Assembly: GCF_001598555.1 (NCBI RefSeq)
Contig: NZ_BCZE01000065.1
Span: 1-45,970, forward strand
Source: Novosphingobium rosa NBRC 15208
GTDB lineage: Bacteria > Pseudomonadota > Alphaproteobacteria > Sphingomonadales > Sphingomonadaceae
DNA length: 45,970 nt
Direction of reading: 5' to 3'
The notes beneath the pieces were generated by a model that made no database searches, was not told the DNA's origin, and saw only the letters and a program-made list of their open reading frames with translations. Position numbers and translations under genes: made by a program. Positions within the stretch are counted from its first letter, which is position 1. Each line of letters starts with the position of its first letter. Of the stretch, positions 8,439 to 16,157 are shown one piece after another.

Positions 8439-9713
8439 TCAAGCCTGCAGGATCGAAGGCAGCTTCCCGCTCATCCCGCGCGCCTCATTCATGAAGAAGC
8501 GCTTCAGCATCGGCATGCGCTGCACCGCGCCCATGCCCAGACGGCGCACCGCGCTGGCCGTGCGGCCCGGCACGCCGAACAGGCGCACGATGCCGTCCAT
8601 CACGCTCATGGTGGTGAAGTTGTCCAGCGCGCGCCAGTTCTCGTAGCGCTTCAAGAGCTGCGCGTCGCCAGCCTCCAGCCCGATGCGCATGCCTTCCGTC
8701 AGCACTTCCACCAGCGCGCCCACATCGCGCAGGCCAAGGTTCAGGCCCTGCCCGGCGATGGGGTGCATACCGTGAGCGGCGTCACCCACCAGCGCGAGGC
8801 GATGCCCGGTGATGCGCGTGGCGTTCTGGTAGGAGAGCGGATAGGACATGCGCGGCGCGCTCAGTTCCACCTTGCCATAGAGGCCGTCCATCCGCTTGGA
8901 GACTTCGGCGATGAAGGCGACGTCGCTCATGCCGATCACGCCCTTGGCGTCCTTCTCGGGCACGGTCCAGACCAGCGCGCTGCGGTGCCGAACCCCCTTG
9001 CCATCTTCATCGGGCAGGTCGCGCAGGGGCAGCAGGGCGAAAGGCCCGGCGGAGTAGAAGATTTCCCAGGCCACGCCGTCATGCGGCTTTTCGTGGATCA
9101 GGCCCGTGACCATGGCGCGGTGGCTATAATCCCACGCCACCAGCCCGATGCCATCCTCGTCGCGGCTGGGCGAGCGGCGGCCCTCGGCGCCGATCAGCAG
9201 GCTGCCTTTCACCACGCGGCCATCGCTGAGCGTCACGGCCACGCCGTGATCGCCGCGCTCGCGCTTCACGGCTTCCACGCGGGTATGCCAGGCGATGTTG
9301 GTTTCGTGGCGGGCGGCCTCGAAGAGGGCGAGGCGGATGTCGCGGTTGGCGAACATGCGGCCCAGCGTGCCCTCATCGGGCTTGGGGCGGAAGTCGATGC
9401 GGCCCGGGCGCATGGCATCGGTGACGGCAATGGCCTCGATGGGGCAGCCCAGATCCTTCAGCGCCTCTTCCAGCCCGATATGGCGGAACAGGTTCCAGCT
9501 GGCCGAGGAAATCGCCGAGGCCCGGCCATCGGCGCCCTCGGCTGTGAGGTCGGCGGGGTCGGCGCGCTCGATCACATGGGCCGTGATGCCGTTGCGCGCG
9601 GCGGCCAGCGCCAGCGTCATGCCTACGAGGCCGCCACCCAGAATAACCAGATCGCGGTGATCCCCCGAATCCTGATGATGACCGGGCGAGTTCTCAGTGT
9701 TCGCAGTGCTCAT
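8439..9713 (-). CDS. UbiH/UbiF-family FAD-dependent ubiquinone hydroxylase
   Basis: Flavin monooxygenase that probably hydroxylates the aromatic ring of a ubiquinone intermediate at the inner membrane face. FAD-binding motifs are complete: the N-terminal dinucleotide fold VILGGGLVGMTLALAAARNG, the DGRASAISSAS substrate/FAD segment, the central GAEGRRSPSR motif and the C-terminal GDAAHGMHPIAGQGLNLG. The start is ATG at 9713 (MSTANTEN), preceded by AAGGGG nine bases upstream; an open frame reaches 9749, but without a better start. This gives 424 residues, usual for the family. The ring position (UbiH, UbiF or UbiL) cannot be decided from the sequence. Its 3' end abuts the repeat at 8219-8437. 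Confidence 0.88.
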   Translation of the reverse strand: MSTANTENSPGHHQDSGDHRDLVILGGGLVGMTLALAAARNGITAHVIERADPADLTAEGADGRASAISSASWNLFRHIGLEEALKDLGCPIEAIAVTDAMRPGRIDFRPKPDEGTLGRMFANRDIRLALFEAARHETNIAWHTRVEAVKRERGDHGVAVTLSDGRVVKGSLLIGAEGRRSPSRDEDGIGLVAWDYSHRAMVTGLIHEKPHDGVAWEIFYSAGPFALLPLRDLPDEDGKGVRHRSALVWTVPEKDAKGVIGMSDVAFIAEVSKRMDGLYGKVELSAPRMSYPLSYQNATRITGHRLALVGDAAHGMHPIAGQGLNLGLRDVGALVEVLTEGMRIGLEAGDAQLLKRYENWRALDNFTTMSVMDGIVRLFGVPGRTASAVRRLGMGAVQRMPMLKRFFMNEARGMSGKLPSILQA

Positions 9714-9767
9714 GGCCAACCCCTTAGGTGATGATGTGCCGACAGCCAACCGGTGTTTGGGGGTTCG

Positions 9768-11492
9768 TTACTTTGGCACGCAGGAGTTGCCCGGTCCACC
9801 ATCGATATCCAGACAGCGGCCATCGAAAGCGCCCTGAGGCACCTTCAGCCCGATCAGCGCAGCCAGCGTGGGGGCGATGTCCACCGTCTCCACCGGCTGG
9901 GGCTGCTCCATGCCGGGCAGGCCCTTGCGCCAGAACAGCAGTGGCACGCGGCGGTCGTAATCATAGGGGCTGCCGTGGGTGGCGGTGTAGCCGGGGCGGG
10001 CCGCGATAATCGGCACCACCGCGCGGTTGAGCATCACATAGACATCGCCCGTCCGCTCGGGATCGAAGGAGGCGCGGGCGCGTTCGCGCATCGTCCAGTC
10101 CTGCGGGTTAGCGGCGGGCAAGGGCGTGCGGGCGATCTCCTCCCTGGTGAAGACATAGGCCACCTGCGGATGGGCTTTCAGCAGCGCGACCAGCGCGTCC
10201 TGCACCTTGTCGCGCTGGGCGGGGGTGAGATCGTGGCTGATGTAATAATCGCCAAAGGGCCCGTCGGCGCGGATGATCGGGCTGGCGGCTTTGATGTTCA
10301 GCTTGCCCGCGATCACCGCCGACAGTCGGTTGGGCGCCAACGCCACATCGACATGGCCCGCGCGCGGCAGCCCCTGCTCGGCAAGACGCTCGGGCGTGTC
10401 GAGCCCGCCATGGTCCGCCGAGAGCATCACCGCATAATCCAACCCCATCGCATCGAGCCGGTTGAAGAAAGCGCCCAGCTGCGCATCGAGCTGCGCCATC
10501 TGCACGCACATCTCCACACCCTCGCTGCCATAGGCGTGGCCGATGTAGTCGGTCGCTGAAAGGCTGACCGAGAGCAGATCGGTGGCATCGCGCTTGCCCA
10601 GCGCCATATCGCTGGCCAGCCGCGCCGCCAGATCGAGCGTCGCCCCATCCATGCGCGGCGAGACGCGCAGCGTATCGGCCATGCCCTTCTCCACGGTGAA
10701 GCGCGTGGTGCCCACCACGGCCTCGCCCGCCTCGATGGCGCGGTCGCGCGGCTGGCACCATGCGGGGATCGGCAGCTCGGGCGCGCCGCTGGCGATCAGC
10801 GCGGCGGTGGTGGCGTTCTCCGCCACGGCGGCGGGGGCCAGCTCGCGGCCACGGAAGGTGGTGAAGGCCCCGCCCTTCCACCAATAGCCCTCATCGATGG
10901 TGTGGCCGCCCATCATCACCACGGCGCGGTCCTTGGCGGACACAGCCACATTGCGCGTCGCCAGATTGGCGGCTTTCATCCGCTCGCCCAGCGTGGGCAC
11001 GCGCAGATGCACTGCCGAGACCACCGGGTCTTCCACCGAGGATTGCGGGTCTTTCTCATCCTCGGCGCAATAGACGCGCTTGTCGGCGCGTTTCGCGTCC
11101 AGATCGAACCAGTTGTTGGCGATGATGCCGGTGCGGCTGGGGTGAGCGCCCGTCAGCAGCGTGGAATGGCCGGGGCAGGTTTCGGTGGCGGCGTGGCTCT
11201 GGAAGGCGCTGGGGAAGACCGCGCCCTGCATCAGCCGCGCAAAGCCGCCGGTGAAATGCTGGCGGTATTGCGCGAAGAGGTCGGCGGAAAACTGATCGAT
11301 GGAGATCGCCACCACCAGCTTCGGGGGCGCGGTCGGTTCGGGCGCGGGGGCGCTTTGGGCCACAGGCGTGAGACGGGGATGGTCCTGCGTGCAGCCGCCC
11401 AGCGTGGCCAGCAAAGCCAGCAGCGCAACGCCCGAACGGCGGGCTCGCAGGGCTCGCGCACAAGAAATTCCTAGTGAATTGATAGGAGACAC
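9768..11492 (-). CDS. PafA-type alkaline phosphatase, putative lipoprotein
   Basis: A secreted phosphate monoesterase of the alkaline phosphatase superfamily (type I phosphodiesterase/PafA-like). A signal peptide with Arg-rich start and a lipobox (LATLGGC) ends near residue 34, predicting a lipid-anchored periplasmic or outer-membrane protein. Two-metal site residues are visible: the Asp of VVAISIDQF, the nucleophilic Thr in TETCPGHSTLLTG, the metal Asp/His set in SATDYIGHAYG, SADHGGLD and TATHGSPYDYDRR. Start: the frame opens at ATG 11534, but GTG at 11492 has AAGGAAAG at good distance and gives a normal signal peptide, so it was preferred (574 residues). The gene is divergent from dsbD. No Pho box was recognised. 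It may supply phosphate from organic esters; substrate specificity is unknown. Confidence 0.85.
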   Translation of the reverse strand: MSPINSLGISCARALRARRSGVALLALLATLGGCTQDHPRLTPVAQSAPAPEPTAPPKLVVAISIDQFSADLFAQYRQHFTGGFARLMQGAVFPSAFQSHAATETCPGHSTLLTGAHPSRTGIIANNWFDLDAKRADKRVYCAEDEKDPQSSVEDPVVSAVHLRVPTLGERMKAANLATRNVAVSAKDRAVVMMGGHTIDEGYWWKGGAFTTFRGRELAPAAVAENATTAALIASGAPELPIPAWCQPRDRAIEAGEAVVGTTRFTVEKGMADTLRVSPRMDGATLDLAARLASDMALGKRDATDLLSVSLSATDYIGHAYGSEGVEMCVQMAQLDAQLGAFFNRLDAMGLDYAVMLSADHGGLDTPERLAEQGLPRAGHVDVALAPNRLSAVIAGKLNIKAASPIIRADGPFGDYYISHDLTPAQRDKVQDALVALLKAHPQVAYVFTREEIARTPLPAANPQDWTMRERARASFDPERTGDVYVMLNRAVVPIIAARPGYTATHGSPYDYDRRVPLLFWRKGLPGMEQPQPVETVDIAPTLAALIGLKVPQGAFDGRCLDIDGGPGNSCVPK

Positions 11493-11600
11493 AGAGCTTT
11501 CCTTGCAAAATTCTGGCGACGGCGGCAGATGCATGCCATCATTGCATGACAGCGCGATGTTTCGCGGTTGCGAAAGCGCCCTGCCTGTCCGGAGTTCCCC

Positions 11601-13733
11601 ATGCCAGTCCGCCTGCCATCACGCCACCCCTTCCTGCCGATTGCACTGCAAAGTCTGACACATCGGTTGATCGCATGGAGCATGGCGCTGCTGGCGGCTT
11701 TCGCCATCGGCATGGCCCAGGCGCAAGCCGCGGCGCCCAACCATATCGCGGCGCAACTGGTGGCGGAAAACACCGTGCAGCCCGGGCAGGCCACCACGCT
11801 GGCGCTGGATATGCATCCCTCGCAGGGCTGGCACGGCTATTGGCTCAATCCGGGCGACGCGGGCCTCGGGCTGCAGCTGACATGGCATCTGCCCGCCGGC
11901 GCCAGCGCGGGCACGCCGCAATATCCGGTGCCCGAGACTTTGGTGGTCGGCGGGCTGATGAACCATGTCTATCAGTCGGACTATGCGCTGCTGGTGCCCT
12001 TCACCGTGCCCGCCGACGCCAGGCCGGGCGGCACCCTGCCCATCTCGGTCAAGGCCGAGTGGCTGGCCTGCACCGAGCAGATCTGCGTGCCCGAAAGCGC
12101 CGATCTTTCCACCACGCTGAAGATTTCGGCCTTCCCCGCGCAGCATGACGCCCGCTTCGACGCATGGCGCGCCAAGCTGCCCGCGCCGCTGGGTTCTCAG
12201 GCGCATATCGCGGTGCAGGGCGACACGTTGCGCCTTGGCATCCCCTTCCCCGCCAGCGCCACGCTGGAGCGCCCGCATGTCTTCTCCGCCGACGAGCGCG
12301 CCATCGATTATGCCGCGCCTCAAAGCTTCGCCCGCTCCGGCGACACGCTGATCGTCACGCTGAAACGCGCGCAGGGCGCCGCCGCCAATCCGGCGGGCTT
12401 CAACGCCGTGCTGCGCCTCAACCGCAATGGCGACGGGCTGACCATCGCCGCCGTGCCGGGCCCGGTGCCCACGGATGGCACGCCCATCGACACCGCCGCC
12501 ACGGATGCCCCGCCCAAGCCCTCACCCCTGCCCTTGCTGGTGCTGGCGGCGATTGCGGGCGGGCTGCTGCTCAACATCATGCCCTGCGTTTTCCCGATCC
12601 TCAGCCTCAAGGCGCTGAGCCTTGCCCGCGCGGGCGAGAGCGAAGCCGAAGCGCGCGTGGAAGGGCTGGCCTATTCGGCGGGCGTCATCGTCACCTGCGC
12701 CGGGCTTGGCGCCCTGCTGCTGGCGCTGCGCGCGGGCGGTCAGCAGGTAGGCTGGGCCTTTCAATTGCAGGAGCCCGGCGTGGTGGCCGCGCTGCTGCTG
12801 CTGGCCGTGGCGATCACCGCCAATCTGCTGGGCCTGTTCGAATTCCTGACCCCCAGCTTCGCCTCGCAGGGCGGCGCCCTGCCCGGCAAGCGCAACACCG
12901 CGCGCGGGGCCTTCATCACCGGGCTGCTCGCCGCCTTCGTCGCCACCCCCTGCACCGGGCCCTTCATGGCGGGCGCGATGGGCGCGGCGGTGCTGCTGCC
13001 CTTCGCCCCGGCGATGCTGCTGTTCGTGGCGCTGGGCTTCGGCATTGCCCTGCCCTTCCTCGCCATCGCCTATATCCCCGCGCTGCGCCGCGCCCTGCCC
13101 AAGCCCGGCCCGTGGATGGGCTGGTTCAAGAAGGCCATGGCCGTGCCCATGGGCCTGACCGCGCTGGGCCTGTTCTGGCTGGCCAGCCGCCTTGGCGGAT
13201 GGAGCTTCGCGGGCGCATGCCTTGTCTTCGCCATCGTGCTGGTCGGCATCCTGACGAATCTGGGCCGCACCCAGCGCGTGACGCTGGGCGGCGGACTGCA
13301 GGCGCTGGGGCAGATCGCCGTGCTGGCCCTGTGTGCCGCCACGTTCCTGCCACGCACCGTCCATGCGCCCTCCGCCGAGGCCGAGGGCCTGCTCCCCACC
13401 CAGCCCTTCAGCCAGCAGGCGCTGGATCAGGCGCTGGCGCAAGGCCATCCCGTCTTCGCCTATTTCACCGCCGACTGGTGCCTCTCCTGCAAGGTCAACG
13501 AGCGCGTCGCCATCGAGCGCGAAGCCACCCGCGACGCCTTCGCCAAGGCCGGCGTGGTGGTGCTGAAAGGCGACTGGACGCGCCGCGATCCGGCCATCAC
13601 CCGCTATCTGACAACCCGCGGCGCGGCAGGCGTGCCGCTCTATGTCTGGTATGGCCGCGGAGCCGCTTCGACACCTCAAAGCCTGCCTCAGGTGCTGACG
13701 CCCAAGACGCTGACCGACCTCGCCTCGCGCTGA
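11601..13733 (+). CDS. dsbD: Thiol:disulfide interchange protein DsbD
   Basis: Inner-membrane protein passing electrons from cytosolic thioredoxin to periplasmic thiol pathways, including cytochrome c maturation. Start ATG 11601 follows GGAG; the open frame begins earlier at 11568 without a good start. The 710-residue product has a signal peptide (about 22-43, ending AQAAA), a DsbD-alpha-like periplasmic domain with CTEQICVPE, an eight-helix CcdA-like domain with the paired cysteines in NIMPCVFPI and ATPCTGPFMAG, and a C-terminal thioredoxin-like domain with WCLSC (about 626-630). All three cysteine pairs needed for the relay are present. Its product would support assembly of the c-type cytochromes CcoO and CcoP encoded downstream. 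An FNR-like box lies 2 bp after the stop. Confidence 0.93.
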   Translation: MPVRLPSRHPFLPIALQSLTHRLIAWSMALLAAFAIGMAQAQAAAPNHIAAQLVAENTVQPGQATTLALDMHPSQGWHGYWLNPGDAGLGLQLTWHLPAGASAGTPQYPVPETLVVGGLMNHVYQSDYALLVPFTVPADARPGGTLPISVKAEWLACTEQICVPESADLSTTLKISAFPAQHDARFDAWRAKLPAPLGSQAHIAVQGDTLRLGIPFPASATLERPHVFSADERAIDYAAPQSFARSGDTLIVTLKRAQGAAANPAGFNAVLRLNRNGDGLTIAAVPGPVPTDGTPIDTAATDAPPKPSPLPLLVLAAIAGGLLLNIMPCVFPILSLKALSLARAGESEAEARVEGLAYSAGVIVTCAGLGALLLALRAGGQQVGWAFQLQEPGVVAALLLLAVAITANLLGLFEFLTPSFASQGGALPGKRNTARGAFITGLLAAFVATPCTGPFMAGAMGAAVLLPFAPAMLLFVALGFGIALPFLAIAYIPALRRALPKPGPWMGWFKKAMAVPMGLTALGLFWLASRLGGWSFAGACLVFAIVLVGILTNLGRTQRVTLGGGLQALGQIAVLALCAATFLPRTVHAPSAEAEGLLPTQPFSQQALDQALAQGHPVFAYFTADWCLSCKVNERVAIEREATRDAFAKAGVVVLKGDWTRRDPAITRYLTTRGAAGVPLYVWYGRGAASTPQSLPQVLTPKTLTDLASR

Positions 13734-13735
13734 AT

Positions 13736-13749
13736 TTGACCGCGATCAA
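13736..13749. promoter_or_regulatory. FNR-like box downstream of dsbD
   Basis: TTGAC-CGCG-ATCAA, one mismatch to the palindrome TTGAT-N4-ATCAA read by FNR/FixK proteins. No coding gene begins in either direction nearby. On the plus strand a class II site here would place a start of transcription near 13784, with TAGGAC at 13772-13777 as a weak -10. A hairpin GGCCGGCGC / GCGCTGGCC (13751-13772) overlaps this spacer and could instead be the dsbD terminator. Confidence 0.5.
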
Positions 13750-13783
13750 GGCCGGCGCTGCGGCGCTGGCCTAGGACGATCTC

Positions 13784-13951
13784 ACGCATGGCGGAGGCGT
13801 CACCCGGCAAATCCGCAATGCCACGATGGGGGCCTCGGATCGGGGGTTCCGGACAGATGGGGTCTCGGCCTCAAGCGTCCCCATCGTTCCTTCCGTCGTG
13901 AAGGATTTCTCCCCAACTTCAGGGCGGCTGCTTGTGGGTGGCCGCCCTTTT
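13784..13951 (+). ncRNA. Candidate FNR-controlled small RNA
   Basis: A stretch of 270 bp between dsbD and the next gene has no plausible reading frame, yet has an upstream FNR-like box, a weak -10 (TAGGAC) and a strong intrinsic terminator. The RNA between them would be about 168 nt. It contains a possible hairpin GATGGGG / CCCCATC (around 13857-13888), then a C-rich unpaired stretch TTTCTCCCCAACTTC that could pair with Shine-Dalgarno sequences, then the terminator stem. This is the usual build of a trans-acting regulatory RNA. Its 5' end is computed from box spacing, not seen. An alternative is a long 3' untranslated region of dsbD. Confidence 0.4.
13921..13951 (+). terminator. Intrinsic terminator
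   Basis: Stem AGGGCGGC / GCCGCCCT with a 12-base loop followed by a run of six T. It is the best rho-independent terminator on the plus strand of the window and lies 188 bp beyond the dsbD stop, which is far for a simple dsbD terminator. Confidence 0.85.
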
Positions 13952-13970
13952 TTGGGTGCAAGGTTTGAAG

Positions 13971-14001
13971 AAGATGCGAGGGTGTTACACGCTCGCATCT
14001 T
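13971..14001. repeat. Copy 3: solitary hairpin of the repeat family
   Basis: AAGATGCGAGGGTG / CACGCTCGCATCTT with loop tta, a 14-bp stem with a single mismatch, flanked by T-rich sequence (TTCCTTAATCCTTCTC). It matches the right-end hairpin of the complete copies but lacks the internal body. It sits 2 bp from the stop codon of the gene at 14004 and should terminate that gene on the minus strand. Confidence 0.75.
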
Positions 14002-14003
14002 CC

Positions 14004-14348
14004 TTAATCCTTCTCTGCCGCCAATCGATCCAGCCAGGCCCGCGCCTGCTTCGGCTCGCCTACTGCGTTGGAGGCCACCGGGCCCCGCGCGGCCAGAAAT
14101 TCGCGATGCAGTTCGAAGGGCTCAAGGAACAGCGTCTCGCGGGCTTCGTCGATGCTGTGGGCCAAATCCTCCAGCGCCTCGATGGTCGGGGCGACGGCCT
14201 TACGGGCAACCTTGTCGGCGCGGTGATCGAAGAGGCCCCACTGGCCTGCGGCGGCCACCTTCAGGGCCTCGATCAGGGCGGCGCGGTAGTCCGCCTCCCA
14301 ATCGATGCGTTGCTTGTCGAGGCGGTCGAGACGATCAGCTTTGGCCAT
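14004..14348 (-). CDS. Small conserved-looking protein of unknown function
   Basis: A 114-residue soluble, charged, mostly helical protein. It has no signal peptide, membrane segment or cysteine. The opening MAKADRLDRLDKQRIDWEAD and the central WGLFDHRADKVARKAV and FELHREFLAARGP segments do not correspond to a family I can name. It is transcribed in the same direction as hemN, 35 bp after the hemN stop, so it may be the last gene of the hemN transcript. The ATG at 14348 is the only sensible start. Codon use resembles its neighbours. That it is a real gene is likely from its clean frame and the terminator hairpin directly behind it. Confidence 0.7.
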   Translation of the reverse strand: MAKADRLDRLDKQRIDWEADYRAALIEALKVAAAGQWGLFDHRADKVARKAVAPTIEALEDLAHSIDEARETLFLEPFELHREFLAARGPVASNAVGEPKQARAWLDRLAAEKD

Positions 14349-14383
14349 GGGCGCGTTCTAGCCATGGCGGGGCAGCGGTCAAG

Positions 14384-15706
14384 CTACACCGCCGAGCTGA
14401 AGCGGCGGGTGTTGTCCTGTCTGTAGGGATCGAAGATGGCCGCGATGCTGCGGGCATAGGGCAGGCCGCCGGGCAGCATGGTGAGCAGGCCCGCCTCCAC
14501 ATCGACGAGCCCGCGCTCCATAAAGGGCGCGAGAGCGGCGGCATGCTGCATGGCCAGATCGCCGCCGATGCGGGCGCGGCCATGGCAGAGGATCTGCTCG
14601 ATGATGGCGCCCAGCGCGCGGTCGGTGTCGGAACGCAGGATGCCGTGGCCGCCGGTCAGCCGGTCTTGCGAAAGCAGCATGCGGTAGCGCCCGGCATTTT
14701 TCTCGTTCTGGATCAGGGCTTGGGGAAAGCTGGAAATGGCCGAGGCGCCCAGCCCGATCAGCACCAGCGCGGCATCATCGGTGAAGCCCTGAAAGTTGCG
14801 GTGAAGCCTGCCACCCAAAGCGGCTTGCGCCATGGGGTCGCCGGGGCGGGCGAAATGGTCGAAACCCACGGGGCGATAGCCTGTTTCAACCAGAGAGGCA
14901 TAGCCGCGCGCCGCCATGGCGAAGCGTTCCTCCTGACCCGGCAAGGCGGCGGCTTCGATGCGGCGCTGGCGCGGCAGCAGATGCGGCACATGGGCATAGC
15001 CGAAAAGCGCGACGCGATCCGCGCCCAGTTCAGCCGTCCGGGCCAGGGAGGCCTCCAGATCATCCCATGTCTGGCCCGGCAGGCCATACATCAGATCGTA
15101 GTTCAGCGAGGTGACGCCCGCCTCGCGCAGCATATCGGTCACGCTCTCGATCACCGCGTCGCTCTGCACGCGGCCGATGGCGGCCTGCAGGCGCGGGGCG
15201 AAGGTCTGCACGCCAAGGCTGGCGCGGCTGATGCCCACCGCGCTCATGGCCTGAGCCCAGTCGCGCGTCATGGTGCGCGGATCGAGTTCGATCGACCACG
15301 CCGGATCGGCCAGCGAAAAATGCAGCGTGATCGCATCGACCAGCCGCACAAATTGCGTGGGGCTGATGGCGTTGGGGCTGCCGCCGCCAAAGGCCACACG
15401 CTTCACCTTGACCCGGCCATCCAGCCTTGCGCCCACCAGCGCGATCTCCCGCGCCAGCGCATCGAGGTAGGATGTCAGCCGCCCCTGCCGGTTGGCCGCG
15501 CCCGTGTTGCAACCGCAATACCAGCAGATTTGCTCGCAATAGGGGATGTGGAGATAGAGCGAAATATCGCCCGAGGTGTCATCCAGCGCCTCCCCCAGAG
15601 CGCTGCCCCCAAGCGGCGCGAATTCCGCCGCCGTGGGAAAGCTGGTGTAGCGCGGCACGGGTCGCGCCAGCAGATCGGGGTAATAGGGCCAGACAAGCAT
15701 CGTCAT
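14384..15706 (-). CDS. hemN: Oxygen-independent coproporphyrinogen III oxidase (radical SAM)
   Basis: Converts coproporphyrinogen III to protoporphyrinogen IX without oxygen, so haem can be made at low oxygen. The radical-SAM cluster ligands are C57-x3-C61-x2-C64 (YCEQICWYCGCNTG), followed by the SAM-binding GGGSPNAI and the family's DLMYGLPGQTWDDLE-type segment. The 440-residue length is normal for true HemN rather than HemW. The frame is open up to a TTG at 15754, but ATG 15706 has AAGGG upstream and gives the usual N-terminus; ATG 15700 is also possible. An FNR-like box lies 35-48 bp upstream. Placement behind the cbb3 oxidase genes matches a common alphaproteobacterial low-oxygen cluster. 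Confidence 0.95.
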   Translation of the reverse strand: MTMLVWPYYPDLLARPVPRYTSFPTAAEFAPLGGSALGEALDDTSGDISLYLHIPYCEQICWYCGCNTGAANRQGRLTSYLDALAREIALVGARLDGRVKVKRVAFGGGSPNAISPTQFVRLVDAITLHFSLADPAWSIELDPRTMTRDWAQAMSAVGISRASLGVQTFAPRLQAAIGRVQSDAVIESVTDMLREAGVTSLNYDLMYGLPGQTWDDLEASLARTAELGADRVALFGYAHVPHLLPRQRRIEAAALPGQEERFAMAARGYASLVETGYRPVGFDHFARPGDPMAQAALGGRLHRNFQGFTDDAALVLIGLGASAISSFPQALIQNEKNAGRYRMLLSQDRLTGGHGILRSDTDRALGAIIEQILCHGRARIGGDLAMQHAAALAPFMERGLVDVEAGLLTMLPGGLPYARSIAAIFDPYRQDNTRRFSSAV

Positions 15707-15740
15707 GCATCCCTTCTGCCAGACGCGCGGTGCGCCATCC

Positions 15741-15754
15741 TTGCGCCCGATCAA
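15741..15754. promoter_or_regulatory. FNR-like box upstream of hemN
   Basis: TTGCG-CCCG-ATCAA: the outer TTG...CAA and the right half-site are perfect, the left half is degenerate. Its centre is 41.5 bp before the hemN ATG, so a classic class II promoter would give a nearly leaderless message. The exact geometry is therefore uncertain. Confidence 0.5.
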
Positions 15755-15756
15755 GA

Positions 15757-16011
15757 TCAGCGCGGAGTTTTCCCGCCTCTGCCACGCTTGCGCGCATGGC
15801 CGTTATGGCATCCTTTCGCACAGCATCCGGGCTGCTCCGCACCCGGTACATCGCCATGGCCGATCGGCACCGAAATGCTGCGCACAATACCATCGCCAGA
15901 GCACAGCGGCACCGCAACATTGCGCCCGTCTGCCGCATGCGGAGCAGCGCCCACCGCAGCAGGAAACAAAGCGATCAGACCGAAGAGGGCGATGAGTCTG
16001 GCGCGCGTCAT
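15757..16011 (-). CDS. Small secreted Cys/His-rich protein between ccoS and hemN
   Basis: An 84-residue protein with a clear signal peptide (MTRARLIALFGLIALFPAAVGAA). The mature part has a single Cys in VPLCSGDG (C37), a C-terminal cluster PGCCAKGCHNGH (C63, C64, C68, H69, H72), and a strongly basic tail. The ATG overlaps the ccoS stop as ATGA, so it belongs to the cco operon. I know no named family. The pattern suggests a periplasmic metal site, perhaps copper or haem linked to oxidase assembly, but this is inference from the residues and context only. It is short; the overlap and the signal peptide are the main reasons for calling it real. Confidence 0.65.
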   Translation of the reverse strand: MTRARLIALFGLIALFPAAVGAAPHAADGRNVAVPLCSGDGIVRSISVPIGHGDVPGAEQPGCCAKGCHNGHARKRGRGGKTPR

Positions 16012-16157
16012 GCCTCGCCCTCATCCTCGATCAGGATGCGGGCGGCGGCGCCGTCCAGATCCTCGAACTGGCCGGAGCGCAAAGCCCAGAAAAAAGCCCA
16101 GAGTCCGCCCAGCCCCATCAGCAGCGCCACGGGAATCAGAAAGGCAAGGCCCGTCAT
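16008..16157 (-). CDS. ccoS: cbb3 oxidase maturation protein CcoS
   Basis: A 49-residue single-pass membrane protein: MTGLAFLIPVALLMGLGG then LWAFFWALRSGQFEDLDG and an acidic C-terminus. The GLGGLWAFFWALRSGQFEDLDGAA region (read across two pieces) is the family signature of CcoS, needed for insertion of cofactors into the cbb3 oxidase. It was found by translating the minus strand by hand. Its ATG overlaps the ccoI stop (ATGA), and its stop overlaps the start of the next gene in the same way. Confidence 0.92.
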   Translation of the reverse strand: MTGLAFLIPVALLMGLGGLWAFFWALRSGQFEDLDGAAARILIEDEGEA

